64,000 nucleotides of DNA from Caryophanales bacterium UBA743 (GCA_002297365.1 DBKT01000011.1:1-64000), one strand, 5' to 3'. Positions 36,561 through 45,267 are shown, counted from the first letter of the stretch. The notes: a model not told the origin generated them from the letters alone. Translations and numbers: made by a program.

Positions 36561-38996
36561 GTGAACCTTGGTGATTTTTTAAAAAAACGTAGATTGGAGC
36601 TGAACCTTTCTTTGGCAAACGTCGGAGAGGCCATTTCTTATACTCCCCAAGCCATTTCCCGTTTCGAGAAAGGGCAAGTAAGGGTGGACATTTGCCTTTT
36701 GGCTGATTTAGCGAAGGTTTTGCATTGTAATGTTTCTTCTTTTTTCACATTGGTTTTAATAGAAAAAAATGAGGGTTTCCGTGAATTCGATATTTCCCTT
36801 TTCGCGAAAGCTCTTTGTTTTTACCGCGAAAAAGAACTATATACCCACACTTCTCTTGGAGAGAAAGCAGGGATTTCAAAAGCTAAGATAGGAAAATGGG
36901 AAAAAGGAGAAAATTTGCCTAATATCGACGAATTCAAATCTCTCTGCGAAATTCTAAAAGTAGACTATGAAACCCTTTATTTTGGCAAAGTTCCGGAGAA
37001 TCCTCCCCAAACTCTTAAAAAGCCAAAAATCTCCTTGGCCAATAAGCTCCTTTTTGGAGGTTCATTATTCTGTCTTCTGGTAAGTATAGGCGTTTTCACA
37101 GGTTTTTCCGTCTATGGGGCGAATCCTTTTAAAGAGAATGGCACAAATCTTAATTCCACAAAGAAAGATCTAAGCCAATATGCTAAAGTGACTTATCATT
37201 ACGATTTGCTTGATTTGGACCGCGTTGAACTAGTGCTTAGAGGAGAATGCGCTCCTTCCCCTTCTTTAGAGGAAGAGGGTTATCTTCTAAAAGGCTATTT
37301 CTATCAAGATAAGGAATTTGATTTTTCTTTGCCGATCATGAGCGATATCACTCTCATAGGCAAACTAGAAACGAAGAGCTATGATGTCTATTTCATGTCT
37401 TTTGACTCTCAAAAAGTAATCGAGCATCAAAAGGTGGAGTTCAAGAAAGACGCAATTCCCCCTACGGCTGAAATCATTCCTGGATTTCGTTTTGTTTCCT
37501 GGGGGAATTATCAGTGCATAAGAAGAGAGACATTCGTTTATCCTACATATGAAAAACTAGGAGACATTACCGTCCATCTGGATCCTGATGGAGGGGATTT
37601 AGGTGAGCAAAGCGACACCATTGAGAAATATAGCCAAGACATGCATGACTCTTTGCCAAAGCCAACAAAGAAAGGCTATACCTTCCAATATTGGGAATAT
37701 CAAGGCAAAGAATTCCTTAAGACCACCCCTATCTCCAACGAGATTGTCTATCTTAAAGCCATATATAAGGCAAACACCTATACGATTACTTTCGCTCAAA
37801 CCTCAATATCGCCCATGGAAGTAAGCTATGGCCAAATATTGGAATGGGAAGACATGCCGGCTCTTGATCCTCTAAGCGGTTCAAAAATCTCCGGATGGTC
37901 ATATAGCAACGAGCTCCTTACATTCCCCTTCACCTATTCCTATGACTTTAATATCGTCCTCTATCCCCACTTTGACTCGATCGGTTTCACCTATAGCGAA
38001 AATGAAGACGGAACGTTAACGCTTGTCAAAATAATCAATGGGAAAGAAAAGTCAGTCATCATTCCATCAGAAGCCCAGGGGAAAAGAATTTCCAAAATAG
38101 CCAACTCCTGTCTCGTCAACGACTCCGAGATTTCTCAAATCAGGTTTCTTTCAGAGCAAGTCGATATCGAAGAAGGCGCCTTCCAGAATCTTTCTGCTTT
38201 GCGGAAAGTAGACTTCGAAAACATTAAAAGCAGTTCTGTTTTTGCGCCAAATATTTTCGTGAATTGCCCTAATGTGACTTCCTTGACGATTGGTGAAGCG
38301 AAATCCCTTAACGGAGAGCCATATTATTTAAAAGACTATGGTTTAAAAGGAAAAGAGACTTTCAAATTAACATTCAATTCCTCCTTCGAAAACATTCCAG
38401 AGAAATTCAATGAAGGATTTGGGCAAATAGAGACCATCGTTCTTGGCGATTCCATTCAAGAGGTTTCCTTTGGATGCCTACATACTTATGGTATTGGCTT
38501 GAAAGAATTTTATCCCGGTTTATCTTTAAGGAAGCTAGAGATAGCTTTGCCTGATTTGGATCAAAACATTCTCCAATTCAATTCCCCTATTGAATTTACG
38601 CTTGAAGGGGAGGCCAAAGGAAAGGTTAAACAGCTTATTCTCTCTGAAGGCGGAAGTCTAACGAACTTCAAAGGATTCACCGCAAACACGTTTAAATCCT
38701 TTGGCGATACGAAGTTTAATAACGAGACTCTTATTGCCAGTAAGGACGTTCATTTAGGGAAGAACGTCACTGTTTATAACACAGAAACGTTGTTTACCAA
38801 TCTGGATGAGACGGGGATTGACATCACCTTCTATGGCACGAAAACTATACCGACAGGCATTTCTAATATTCATTTTTATGTCGGAACGGGGGAAGAAAGA
38901 ATTCATTTCAATAACGACATGGATTATGAAGAAATTGGTTCTGGCTCTTCCTCTGGAAATCTCTCTTACGAAGAAATCGGCGATGGAGAAAAATGA
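36561..38996 (+). CDS. Membrane protein with two cytoplasmic XRE HTH domains and outward InlB-repeat/LRR region
   Basis: 811 residues from a GTG start; no upstream alternative exists because an in-frame TAA lies just before. Residues ~3-65 (LGDFLKKRRLELNLSLANVG) and ~78-140 (SLGEKAGISKAKIGKWEKG) are two XRE/Cro-type helix-turn-helix domains. A single membrane helix spans ~162-185. Beyond it are beta-rich segments, an InlB B-type/Flg_new repeat (VHLDPDGGDLGEQSD to WEYQGKEF) and a BspA-like LRR_5 block (EGAFQNLSALRKVDF), ending in a Ser/Gly-rich tail. With N-in topology this would couple an outer-surface sensor or adhesin to a DNA-binding head. TAAAAT ends six bases before the GTG and the only purine run overlaps the start, so the mRNA may be leaderless. 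No partner gene is adjacent. Confidence 0.8.
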   Translation: MNLGDFLKKRRLELNLSLANVGEAISYTPQAISRFEKGQVRVDICLLADLAKVLHCNVSSFFTLVLIEKNEGFREFDISLFAKALCFYREKELYTHTSLGEKAGISKAKIGKWEKGENLPNIDEFKSLCEILKVDYETLYFGKVPENPPQTLKKPKISLANKLLFGGSLFCLLVSIGVFTGFSVYGANPFKENGTNLNSTKKDLSQYAKVTYHYDLLDLDRVELVLRGECAPSPSLEEEGYLLKGYFYQDKEFDFSLPIMSDITLIGKLETKSYDVYFMSFDSQKVIEHQKVEFKKDAIPPTAEIIPGFRFVSWGNYQCIRRETFVYPTYEKLGDITVHLDPDGGDLGEQSDTIEKYSQDMHDSLPKPTKKGYTFQYWEYQGKEFLKTTPISNEIVYLKAIYKANTYTITFAQTSISPMEVSYGQILEWEDMPALDPLSGSKISGWSYSNELLTFPFTYSYDFNIVLYPHFDSIGFTYSENEDGTLTLVKIINGKEKSVIIPSEAQGKRISKIANSCLVNDSEISQIRFLSEQVDIEEGAFQNLSALRKVDFENIKSSSVFAPNIFVNCPNVTSLTIGEAKSLNGEPYYLKDYGLKGKETFKLTFNSSFENIPEKFNEGFGQIETIVLGDSIQEVSFGCLHTYGIGLKEFYPGLSLRKLEIALPDLDQNILQFNSPIEFTLEGEAKGKVKQLILSEGGSLTNFKGFTANTFKSFGDTKFNNETLIASKDVHLGKNVTVYNTETLFTNLDETGIDITFYGTKTIPTGISNIHFYVGTGEERIHFNNDMDYEEIGSGSSSGNLSYEEIGDGEK

Positions 38997-39223
38997 AAAG
39001 CTCGTCTAGGGCTAGCTCAAAAGCATCCGTTTTAAGATTGGTTTTCTCTCCATTAACGTACTAGCTCTGACCAAGAAGCTTTCCCTCACTCTGTCATAGA
39101 CGCCTATAAGCCTATGTTGTCCATGAACATTTTCTCTAGCGCACTAGGAATAGAATGTTAGGAATCCTTGCTTTCGAAAAAGCGAGTTCCAAATGAAACA
39201 AAAAGGCAATCAAGAAAAAAGAA

Positions 39224-39448
39224 TCAATCGGAAAAAGTAATATCAGCGAAGGAATAGCAATCATTCCTTTTGTCATAGAGGAGCTCAAAAGGCAATCCTG
39301 CTTCAACAAGAAAACAACGGATATCCGAAAGATATCTAGCGAAGGTAAGGCTATTGATATCGCAATCATATAAAATATCCGCCTTACGAATCTTTTTTTG
39401 GGTGTAAAGGCGATAGAAAATAATCAAAACAACTTCACTTTTAGTCAT
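39224..39448 (-). CDS. Small helix-turn-helix-like hypothetical protein
   Basis: 74 residues. The stretch RKADILYDCDINSLTFARYLSDIRCFLVEA looks like the winged-helix N-terminus of DeoR/WYL-type small regulators, ending in a beta-rich tail. The ribosome binding site is weak, and TATGGC/GCCATA (39459-39474) forms a hairpin just upstream of the ATG at 39448. It may be a real small regulator, possibly of the neighbouring operon, or a remnant. Confidence 0.45.
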   Translation of the reverse strand: MTKSEVVLIIFYRLYTQKKIRKADILYDCDINSLTFARYLSDIRCFLVEAGLPFELLYDKRNDCYSFADITFSD

Positions 39449-39645
39449 AGCATTCTCATATGGCTTCCGCCATACGCTCCAGGGGTTTCCAGTTAGTTGT
39501 TTTCTCGAGATTCACTAACAAACTTATTTTCTAAGAGATACTCATTTTTTGATATGAACACGAATATCGTTTTTTAAACAAATCCGATTTTTTAAGTCTT
39601 TTTTGTTGAATTTATGGAAAATAAGGCATGCGTGCGCTTGTTTTC

Positions 39646-39674
39646 AAAAAAAGCCTTGCGTTTTAACAAGGCTT
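39646..39674 (-). terminator. Terminator of the CooC/HgdAB-like operon
   Basis: On the minus strand AAGCCTTG (39674-39667) pairs with CAAGGCTT (39658-39651) and is followed by a run of seven Ts. It ends the operon immediately after the last gene. Confidence 0.9.
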
Positions 39675-39676
39675 CA

Positions 39677-40390
39677 TTATTTGTTTCCGTCTAACTCTTT
39701 TTGATGCATCTCCCTCATTCCTTCAACGGTGTCGCATATCTCCTTAAAGGAACAGGTCCTGCAATCCATCTTCAAAGTCTTCAGAACGTGGTCGAAAGCA
39801 ACCGTAATGCCTTCCGCTTCTTTTTGAAGGGAGAGAAGCTTCTTATAATCAAAGGAAGGATCGGTGACAAAGATTTGCTTAACATGGCGCAAGCTCTTCT
39901 CTTTTTTGTATTCCTGCAAAAAAGACATGCCGATATCTTTGAACGAGATCCCTTTTTGAACGGCTTTTTTTGATACACGTCCCCCTTCTTTTAGGGAATT
40001 GGTATTAATTCTAAGCATGAATCCTATGGGAGATACCTTATAACGGGAATATTCCAAATTGCGGAACAAACGATAGATGTCTTGATCCTTTTTGCCTTCT
40101 TCATCAATCAGAAAGAACGATAAATGAGCAAAAGGCGTTTCTTTTGGAAGAGAAGAGAGGTCTTTCCCAAGCAAAAGAATTTCATCTTTTTGAACGTAAT
40201 CGGAATTCGAGGTATATCCCATGAAATAGGAGGAGTCCTTTATTCCGCCAAGCTCCACTTGTGCATCCTCTGGGAAAATGAACTCTTTTTGTTTTTGCGA
40301 AGGAAAAGAACTTTCTAAAGGGAAAGAAATCATCTCTTTCCCCTCAAAAAGCTTCAAAGCCTCTTTTATTAACGAATCGTATAGATTCAT
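39677..40390 (-). CDS. Acetyl-CoA synthase (AcsB/CdhC) middle-domain-like protein, stand-alone
   Basis: 237 residues. The central part resembles the second domain of acetyl-CoA synthase: DEILLLGKDLSSLP, then EEGKKDQDIYRLFRNLEYSR, then RVSKKAVQKGISFKDIG and VKQIFVTD parallel the corresponding ACS segments in the same order. The CODH-contacting first domain and the A-cluster third domain are missing. The C-terminus has three cysteines in C-x2-C-x5-C (C210, C213, C219), a possible metal site. No membrane helix. It is the last gene of a six-gene operon with a CooC-like ATPase. Family assignment rests on remembered similarity, so the role (corrinoid or CoA docking, metal delivery) is inference. 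Confidence 0.65.
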   Translation of the reverse strand: MNLYDSLIKEALKLFEGKEMISFPLESSFPSQKQKEFIFPEDAQVELGGIKDSSYFMGYTSNSDYVQKDEILLLGKDLSSLPKETPFAHLSFFLIDEEGKKDQDIYRLFRNLEYSRYKVSPIGFMLRINTNSLKEGGRVSKKAVQKGISFKDIGMSFLQEYKKEKSLRHVKQIFVTDPSFDYKKLLSLQKEAEGITVAFDHVLKTLKMDCRTCSFKEICDTVEGMREMHQKELDGNK

Positions 40391-40392
40391 AT

Positions 40393-40572
40393 CTATTCCA
40401 AATGGCGATTCCTTTTTCTCTTATCGTATTTCTTGTTAATCCATTTTTGGACGTGAACGAGCAACTTCGAGTCCAAGTTAAACATATAGACGATAAACAA
40501 AATGATAAAAAGCAAAAGGATAAAGGCAAGAATGGAGCCTAAAACGATTAGAAGTATAACCCACCATTCCAT
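40393..40572 (-). CDS. Small single-span membrane protein in the operon
   Basis: 59 residues (MEWWVILLIVLGSILAF start). One long hydrophobic helix covers residues ~3-31; the rest is basic (NKKYDKRKRNRHLE end), so the C-terminus is probably cytoplasmic. AGAGG precedes the ATG. It begins one base after the activase stop and ends two bases before the ACS-like gene, so it is firmly part of the operon. It has no recognisable domain; it may tether the complex to the membrane. Confidence 0.75.
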   Translation of the reverse strand: MEWWVILLIVLGSILAFILLLFIILFIVYMFNLDSKLLVHVQKWINKKYDKRKRNRHLE

Positions 40573-40573
40573 G

Positions 40574-41377
40574 TTAATTCGCCTCTTTCAACCCTTTTTG
40601 ACGGGCATATTCCGCAGCCCCTAAAGCACCCATTAGCTGAGGGTCGATCGGAAGGTCTTTGACTTTAAGATGCAAGACTTTCTCAATGGCTTGTTTCAAA
40701 CCGGCGTTTTTCGCGCATCCGCCAGTTAAAGTGATAGAATCGGTGGCGCCCGCTTTTTTCGCCATCACAAAGCAACGTTTGGCAACCGACATCATGATTC
40801 CTGCCGCAATATCTTCCATCGGTTTCCCTTCGCCGACAAGAGAAATAACCTCAGACTCGCAGAAGACGGTGCACTGCGAAGTGATTGGAATGATATTATT
40901 GGCTTTCAGAGAGAGATTGCAGAAATCGTCCAAATCCATTTCAAAGCTTCTTGCCATCGCCTCAAAGAAACGCCCCGTGCCAGCTGAGCACTTATCATTC
41001 ATGGCGAAGTTTTGAACCGTGCCGTCTTTCGGATCGATGGCAATGCCTTTAATATCTTGACCACCGATATCGATAATGGAGGTAACACTTGGATCGGCAA
41101 CATGCACGCCCATAGCGTGGCATGAGATTTCTGAGATGTTTTCGTTGGCAAATGGGACTTTGTTTCTTCCATATCCCGTGCCAATCAAATACGTTAAATC
41201 ACTCGCATCATGAAGTTCGGGAACCTGTTTGATCGTTTCTTCTAGAGCGATCTTAGCGCTCTCTACAGCATTGATTTTGCTCTTTAAAGTGGTATGAGCC
41301 ACCATTCTCCCATTTTCATCTAAAATGACACATTTGGTATATGTCGAACCTGCATCACAGCCACCAAAATATTTCAT
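40574..41377 (-). CDS. 2-hydroxyacyl-CoA dehydratase activase (HgdC/BadF type)
   Basis: 267 residues from the ATG at 41377 with AAAGG seven bases upstream. This is the ASKHA-fold ATPase of the HgdC family: GGCDAGSTYTK phosphate-binding loop, GTGYGR, IDIGGQDIK, and the two cluster cysteines C130 (NDKCSAGTG) and C169 (SQCTVFCESE), spaced 39 residues as in Acidaminococcus HgdC. The dimer shares one [4Fe-4S] cluster and fires low-potential electrons at its partner on ATP hydrolysis. The two dehydratase-like subunits directly upstream are the obvious partners. Confidence 0.92.
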   Translation of the reverse strand: MKYFGGCDAGSTYTKCVILDENGRMVAHTTLKSKINAVESAKIALEETIKQVPELHDASDLTYLIGTGYGRNKVPFANENISEISCHAMGVHVADPSVTSIIDIGGQDIKGIAIDPKDGTVQNFAMNDKCSAGTGRFFEAMARSFEMDLDDFCNLSLKANNIIPITSQCTVFCESEVISLVGEGKPMEDIAAGIMMSVAKRCFVMAKKAGATDSITLTGGCAKNAGLKQAIEKVLHLKVKDLPIDPQLMGALGAAEYARQKGLKEAN

Positions 41378-41390
41378 ATTCATTTCCTTT

Positions 41391-42944
41391 CTACCAGCGT
41401 TGAGCATCATCGAAATCCACTAAGGATGGATCCAACGGCTCTTCTCTCAGAACCGTTTTCATGTAACGATTCACGTCTTCGCGCATGTCTTTTCTTGTCG
41501 CTTTTGTCGGATTCATCAAAGCATGATACACCCAAACAATATGGATGCCTCTCTTTCTTCCTTCTTCTTCCAAAAGCCCGTGATATCCAGCCATGGATTT
41601 GCAGCCGATATGCTCATACATGATGACCATATCCGCATGATACTCTTCGCAATATTGCCAAAGTTGTTCCACGCCAACTTCGTATCCGCCATTGGAATGG
41701 TTACGCATAATCATGTTCATGTTGTATTCGCCTAAATCCAATAAAGCTTGCTCATGATCCTCATAATTGATTGGTTTTGTTAAGGTGAAAGAAAGCATAT
41801 CACAAAGGCAAACGATTCCCCAGCAATTGGAAAGCCATTGGTTGAAGGCGGTGTAATATTGGGCATGGACGCCCCAAACAAGGGCTCTATGCCTAACTTC
41901 CTTGCAAGGCAAACGTTTTTCTTTGTAGCCTTTCTTTGCCAAGTCCGTAATCTCTTGGTCGAATTTCAAGAAAGATGGGTCACGCCCGGAAATGACCATA
42001 TATTCCGCATCGCGGTAAAGCATGACGTTGTTATTGACCACTTGCGGATAATCGGTTTTGTTCATCTCCATCCATTCTTGGAATAAGGCGTTTTGAGCAT
42101 TATAGGTCTTCATGTTTCTGGCAAAGGCATCCCAATCCCACTTCTCACCGGTATGTTTTTCAATAAAATGAATGGCTTCCACGATCTGATCGCGGGAATA
42201 AGCCAAAACCGATTTCTGTTGATGACGCATAGGGGCAGCCATTGTGAAAGAAGGCAAATCATCATGCCTGTCCTCGATTTGGTTGCCCATCAAAGAACCA
42301 TCGCAAGTGGTGTTGCAGTGCACCGCGCAAACGCCGCAAATTGGATAATCTTCATCGATGGCGCAGCCAAGTTCGGCGCAAGGCATAGGGCAAACATCGC
42401 CCGGGATTTGAAATTCCTCTGCCGTTTCGATGTAATGGAGGACTCCATCTTGAGCAATGGTTGATCCCGTATAAATGGCAGGAACCTCTTTCGAAAGAAA
42501 TTTCAAGTTAGGGAAGCCGGTGGCGATAACCATCATTCCGTTTTCGTCCATGATGACAAGTTTCTTGTTTAATTCATCGTATTTCCCGTGTTTGTTTCCA
42601 ATACGCTTATCGCATTTGAAAAGAGTATCCATGGTTTGGGTAAGATGCTCCACGATGGAATCGTATTCGATATGGGCAATGCGAAGTTGTTCTCCGCGCA
42701 CCCCTTCAACATGGCGGTCGATGTAGTCGAACGCAGCCAAATAATTGCCAAACCAACGGTAAGTGAACATCGCCTTTATGGTGGTTGGCTTCATGATGAA
42801 CTTCGACATAACCAAAAGATTATGAAGCCATCTTGAAAAATCGTACATCGTGTCTTTGAAGCCTCTCCATTCACGACGTTTGGCTGTTTTTTTGCCGGGC
42901 TTATTCAGCTTTCCGAGATTTTGATCTCCCTTACGTTTTTCCAT
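41391..42944 (-). CDS. 2-hydroxyacyl-CoA dehydratase-like subunit (large, Cys-rich)
   Basis: 517 residues, longer than a typical HgdA/FldB (about 400-480). A basic N-terminus of ~30 residues precedes the fold. Seven cysteines cluster in residues 185-214 (CPMPCAELGC and CGVCAVHCNTTC), and EHIGCKSMAG near the C-terminus matches the conserved Gly-Cys block of the HgdA/HgdB superfamily. This cluster-rich insertion is not typical of simple dehydratases. Family members perform radical dehydrations or, as double-cubane-cluster proteins, reduce small molecules. Its ATG overlaps the preceding stop by one base. The substrate is unknown. Confidence 0.8.
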   Translation of the reverse strand: MEKRKGDQNLGKLNKPGKKTAKRREWRGFKDTMYDFSRWLHNLLVMSKFIMKPTTIKAMFTYRWFGNYLAAFDYIDRHVEGVRGEQLRIAHIEYDSIVEHLTQTMDTLFKCDKRIGNKHGKYDELNKKLVIMDENGMMVIATGFPNLKFLSKEVPAIYTGSTIAQDGVLHYIETAEEFQIPGDVCPMPCAELGCAIDEDYPICGVCAVHCNTTCDGSLMGNQIEDRHDDLPSFTMAAPMRHQQKSVLAYSRDQIVEAIHFIEKHTGEKWDWDAFARNMKTYNAQNALFQEWMEMNKTDYPQVVNNNVMLYRDAEYMVISGRDPSFLKFDQEITDLAKKGYKEKRLPCKEVRHRALVWGVHAQYYTAFNQWLSNCWGIVCLCDMLSFTLTKPINYEDHEQALLDLGEYNMNMIMRNHSNGGYEVGVEQLWQYCEEYHADMVIMYEHIGCKSMAGYHGLLEEEGRKRGIHIVWVYHALMNPTKATRKDMREDVNRYMKTVLREEPLDPSLVDFDDAQRW

Positions 42945-44140
42945 TATTCGCCTTCCCTTTCTTCTTGGAGTTTCTTGATTTCAACCGCTTCAATAAAAGC
43001 TTGGATGCGGGTTCTTAATTGGCCAGATTGGCCAACATTATAAGGCCTATCGATTGAAAGGGTCTTATAGCCGTATTGGTGTTGCATCACCGCATTCATG
43101 AAGGCTCTGCCATATCCCCAATAATCGCAGAACTTGATTTGCTCGATGATAAGGCCATCAACATGGTATTCTTTCCCGATTTTATCAACATAGGCATGCC
43201 TCTCATTCACTTTTTCGGTGGTAAGGAAACGAGGGCATTGTCCGGATTCCATATAGTAACGGCAAACTTGAGTCAAAGCATCTTCGTCTTTGCTAAGCTC
43301 GATGACTTGTCTTCCAGGAAGAGAGCCGAAACAATAACGGTCTGCGACTACGATAAGGCCGCATTCCTCTGCTAGTTTGATTAATTGTGGATCATCGATT
43401 TCCGAGCCGACGATAGCAACGCGGCAACGATATGTCCCCTTCTTTTCGGGAACGCGGTTTTTCACTTCTTCGAGGGTTTCCTCCAATTTAGCGATGAGTT
43501 TGTCTTTCGGGCAGCAATAGGTCGCTAAGCAAAGAACGGCAAACTCATATCCGGTAATGCGAGGGGTTTCATCTTTTCTGAAATCGCCAATTTCCGTAAT
43601 GAGTTTGGAAATCTTGTTTTGCTCTTCAACAGCTTTACGGATCGCTTCGTCAGAGATATCGATTCCGAAATTCTCGTGCAATGGCTTTAAAACGTGTTCT
43701 TGCATTTGAAGAACGTAATGCTTCAAAGTGCTCGCATCGCTTTTCATGGGAACATCGACATAGGAAGCGAAGAAATGGGGTTTCGTGCAGCAATTTAAAT
43801 GTTCGATGTTTTCGACGCAGCGATTCATCATGGCGCAGGCTTCAGGGGCAATGATGGCATCTAAGAAGTTGAAGCCTCCTTCTAACGCTCTTTCAAGAAT
43901 TGCTCTGCAAGCTTCGCAGAAAATCGGGGAAAGGTAGTAGCTCCCCATTTCGATGCTTCCCGTACGCGGGGCTCTTAAACGTACGGAGAAAATGCCAGGA
44001 AGATTTAATAAAGGCTCAGGAATTTGATAGCAAACGTGACCAATGGCCATCCTTCCTTCCCCTTGGGCTTCTCCGATTAACTCGTTATAAGAATTCTCAA
44101 GAAGCTTCTCGAAATAATACAAATGTTTCAGGTCTCTCAT
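42944..44140 (-). CDS. 2-hydroxyacyl-CoA dehydratase-like subunit (HgdB/BcrC/DCCP type)
   Basis: 398 residues from the ATG at 44140, which has AAGGAG eight bases upstream; an in-frame start at 44161 lacks one. Cysteines at 37, 75, 78, 102, 108, 117 and 118 lie in the N-terminal domain, and QIKFCDYWGYGRAF near residue 350 matches the second-domain K-x-C-D block of HgdB-like proteins. It probably pairs with the following 517-residue subunit to hold Fe-S clusters. Seven N-terminal cysteines is more than a simple three-Cys dehydratase site, so a multi-cluster or double-cubane arrangement is possible. Confidence 0.82.
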   Translation of the reverse strand: MRDLKHLYYFEKLLENSYNELIGEAQGEGRMAIGHVCYQIPEPLLNLPGIFSVRLRAPRTGSIEMGSYYLSPIFCEACRAILERALEGGFNFLDAIIAPEACAMMNRCVENIEHLNCCTKPHFFASYVDVPMKSDASTLKHYVLQMQEHVLKPLHENFGIDISDEAIRKAVEEQNKISKLITEIGDFRKDETPRITGYEFAVLCLATYCCPKDKLIAKLEETLEEVKNRVPEKKGTYRCRVAIVGSEIDDPQLIKLAEECGLIVVADRYCFGSLPGRQVIELSKDEDALTQVCRYYMESGQCPRFLTTEKVNERHAYVDKIGKEYHVDGLIIEQIKFCDYWGYGRAFMNAVMQHQYGYKTLSIDRPYNVGQSGQLRTRIQAFIEAVEIKKLQEEREGE

Positions 44141-44157
44141 CGATGTCTCCTTATATA

Positions 44158-44925
44158 TCAAAGAATATGTATTTTCTTCAACGCCTCTGATGTCCCTTTC
44201 ACAATAGGCGCATCATCAGAAAGGAAGAAGACATTTTCTCCATCCATGTCAAAACGGGCTAATTCTTCGTCCATTGGGATCTTAGCTAAAACTGGAATTC
44301 CTCCGACGTCTAGCTCTTCCTTCATCGCTAAAGAGGAAAGGCGGTTCGCAATCACGCCGATTTCTTTGTACATAACGAGCTCATCCGCCACTTTTTTGAT
44401 GGTCTTTACGACTTGTCTTCCTTTTTGGCTTTGATCGGTGACAAGCAATAGGTGAGTCACTTTTTCCATGACGCGACGGTTAATTTGCTCAATTCCCGCT
44501 TCGCCATCGATCACGACATAATCGTAATGAGAAGAAATAGCCGAAATGACTTCCTTGAGATAAGTATTAATCTTGCAATAACAACCGCTTGCTTCTGGGC
44601 GGCCGATAGCCATAAAAGAGAAACCGTTTTGATTCACGATGGCCTCTTCGATGGAATACTCGGCATTGCCAAGAACTTCCACAACGGCATTTTTGCCATC
44701 TTCTGAAGCGGCAATCGCTTCTTTTCTCACATCATCGATAGTCTTTTTCGTCTCAATTCCCAAAGCCGTAGAAAGCCCGACCGCTGGATCGGCATCGATG
44801 GCTAAGATTTTCTTATCCGGATAGTTCTTAGCCAAGAGCCTGACAATGCATGCGGCAATAGACGTTTTGCCTACTCCGCCCTTACCTGCTACGGCAATGA
44901 TACGCGGGGATATTTCCTTATTCAT
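44158..44925 (-). CDS. CooC/AcsF-like nickel-insertion ATPase (MinD/SIMIBI family)
   Basis: 255 residues from the ATG at 44925; a TTG two codons earlier is not needed. The deviant Walker A AVAGKGGVGKTSIA, DADPAVGLSTALG switch region and VVIDGEAGIEQINRR are CooC features, and C115-x-C117 in ASGCYCKIN is the metal-binding CXC of CooC/AcsF, which load Ni into CO dehydrogenase and acetyl-CoA synthase. It is the first gene of the operon, 17 bp before the HgdB-like gene. There is no CODH or complete ACS here, so the client may be one of the operon products. Confidence 0.88.
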   Translation of the reverse strand: MNKEISPRIIAVAGKGGVGKTSIAACIVRLLAKNYPDKKILAIDADPAVGLSTALGIETKKTIDDVRKEAIAASEDGKNAVVEVLGNAEYSIEEAIVNQNGFSFMAIGRPEASGCYCKINTYLKEVISAISSHYDYVVIDGEAGIEQINRRVMEKVTHLLLVTDQSQKGRQVVKTIKKVADELVMYKEIGVIANRLSSLAMKEELDVGGIPVLAKIPMDEELARFDMDGENVFFLSDDAPIVKGTSEALKKIHIL

Positions 44926-45267
44926 AAACAAAGCCCTTTCCTTACTATATGTATGTTTATCTTTTAAGATATCTATACCATTTTACCAATTTTCCTTATT
45001 TTTGAAAGAAAAACCGCATAGAATCGAAAGTTTGTAATCTTTAACTAATATAAAAAACAATAACGAAAAAAGCTTAATGAAATTAATAGATAATCCCACA
45101 GCCCTATTAATATGGTCTTCTATCCCAGCTATTTACTTTCTGGTGTAAGAAAGAGAACATCGTGGAAACCAACTATTTACTTCTAGAAAAAGAGCGATGT
45201 CTAAAGACTCGAATGGAAGAAAACGCTGTTTATTCGCGGTTTAACATTCATTCTTCGAAGGACGGGT
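44926..45267. other. AT-rich intergenic region upstream of the CooC-like operon
   Basis: 342 bp between the divergently placed end of the Sel1/SWIM gene and the CooC-like gene (both on the minus strand). It holds the TATCTTTTAAGATA palindrome and several AT-rich -10-like hexamers for the operon promoter. I find no coding frame with a start and ribosome binding site. Confidence 0.4.
44958..44971. promoter_or_regulatory. Palindrome in the CooC-like operon promoter region
   Basis: TATCTTTTAAGATA is a perfect 14-bp palindrome 33 bp upstream of the CooC-like start, overlapping the likely promoter. It is a candidate operator; the regulator is unknown, though the small HTH-like protein at the other end of the operon is one possibility. 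Confidence 0.4.

Noticed and set aside
41391..44140. Ordinary 2-hydroxyglutaryl-CoA or lactoyl-CoA dehydratase operon
   Set aside because: No CoA transferase, ligase or acyl-CoA dehydrogenase is present, the cysteine content is atypical, and CooC-like and ACS-like genes are part of the same operon.
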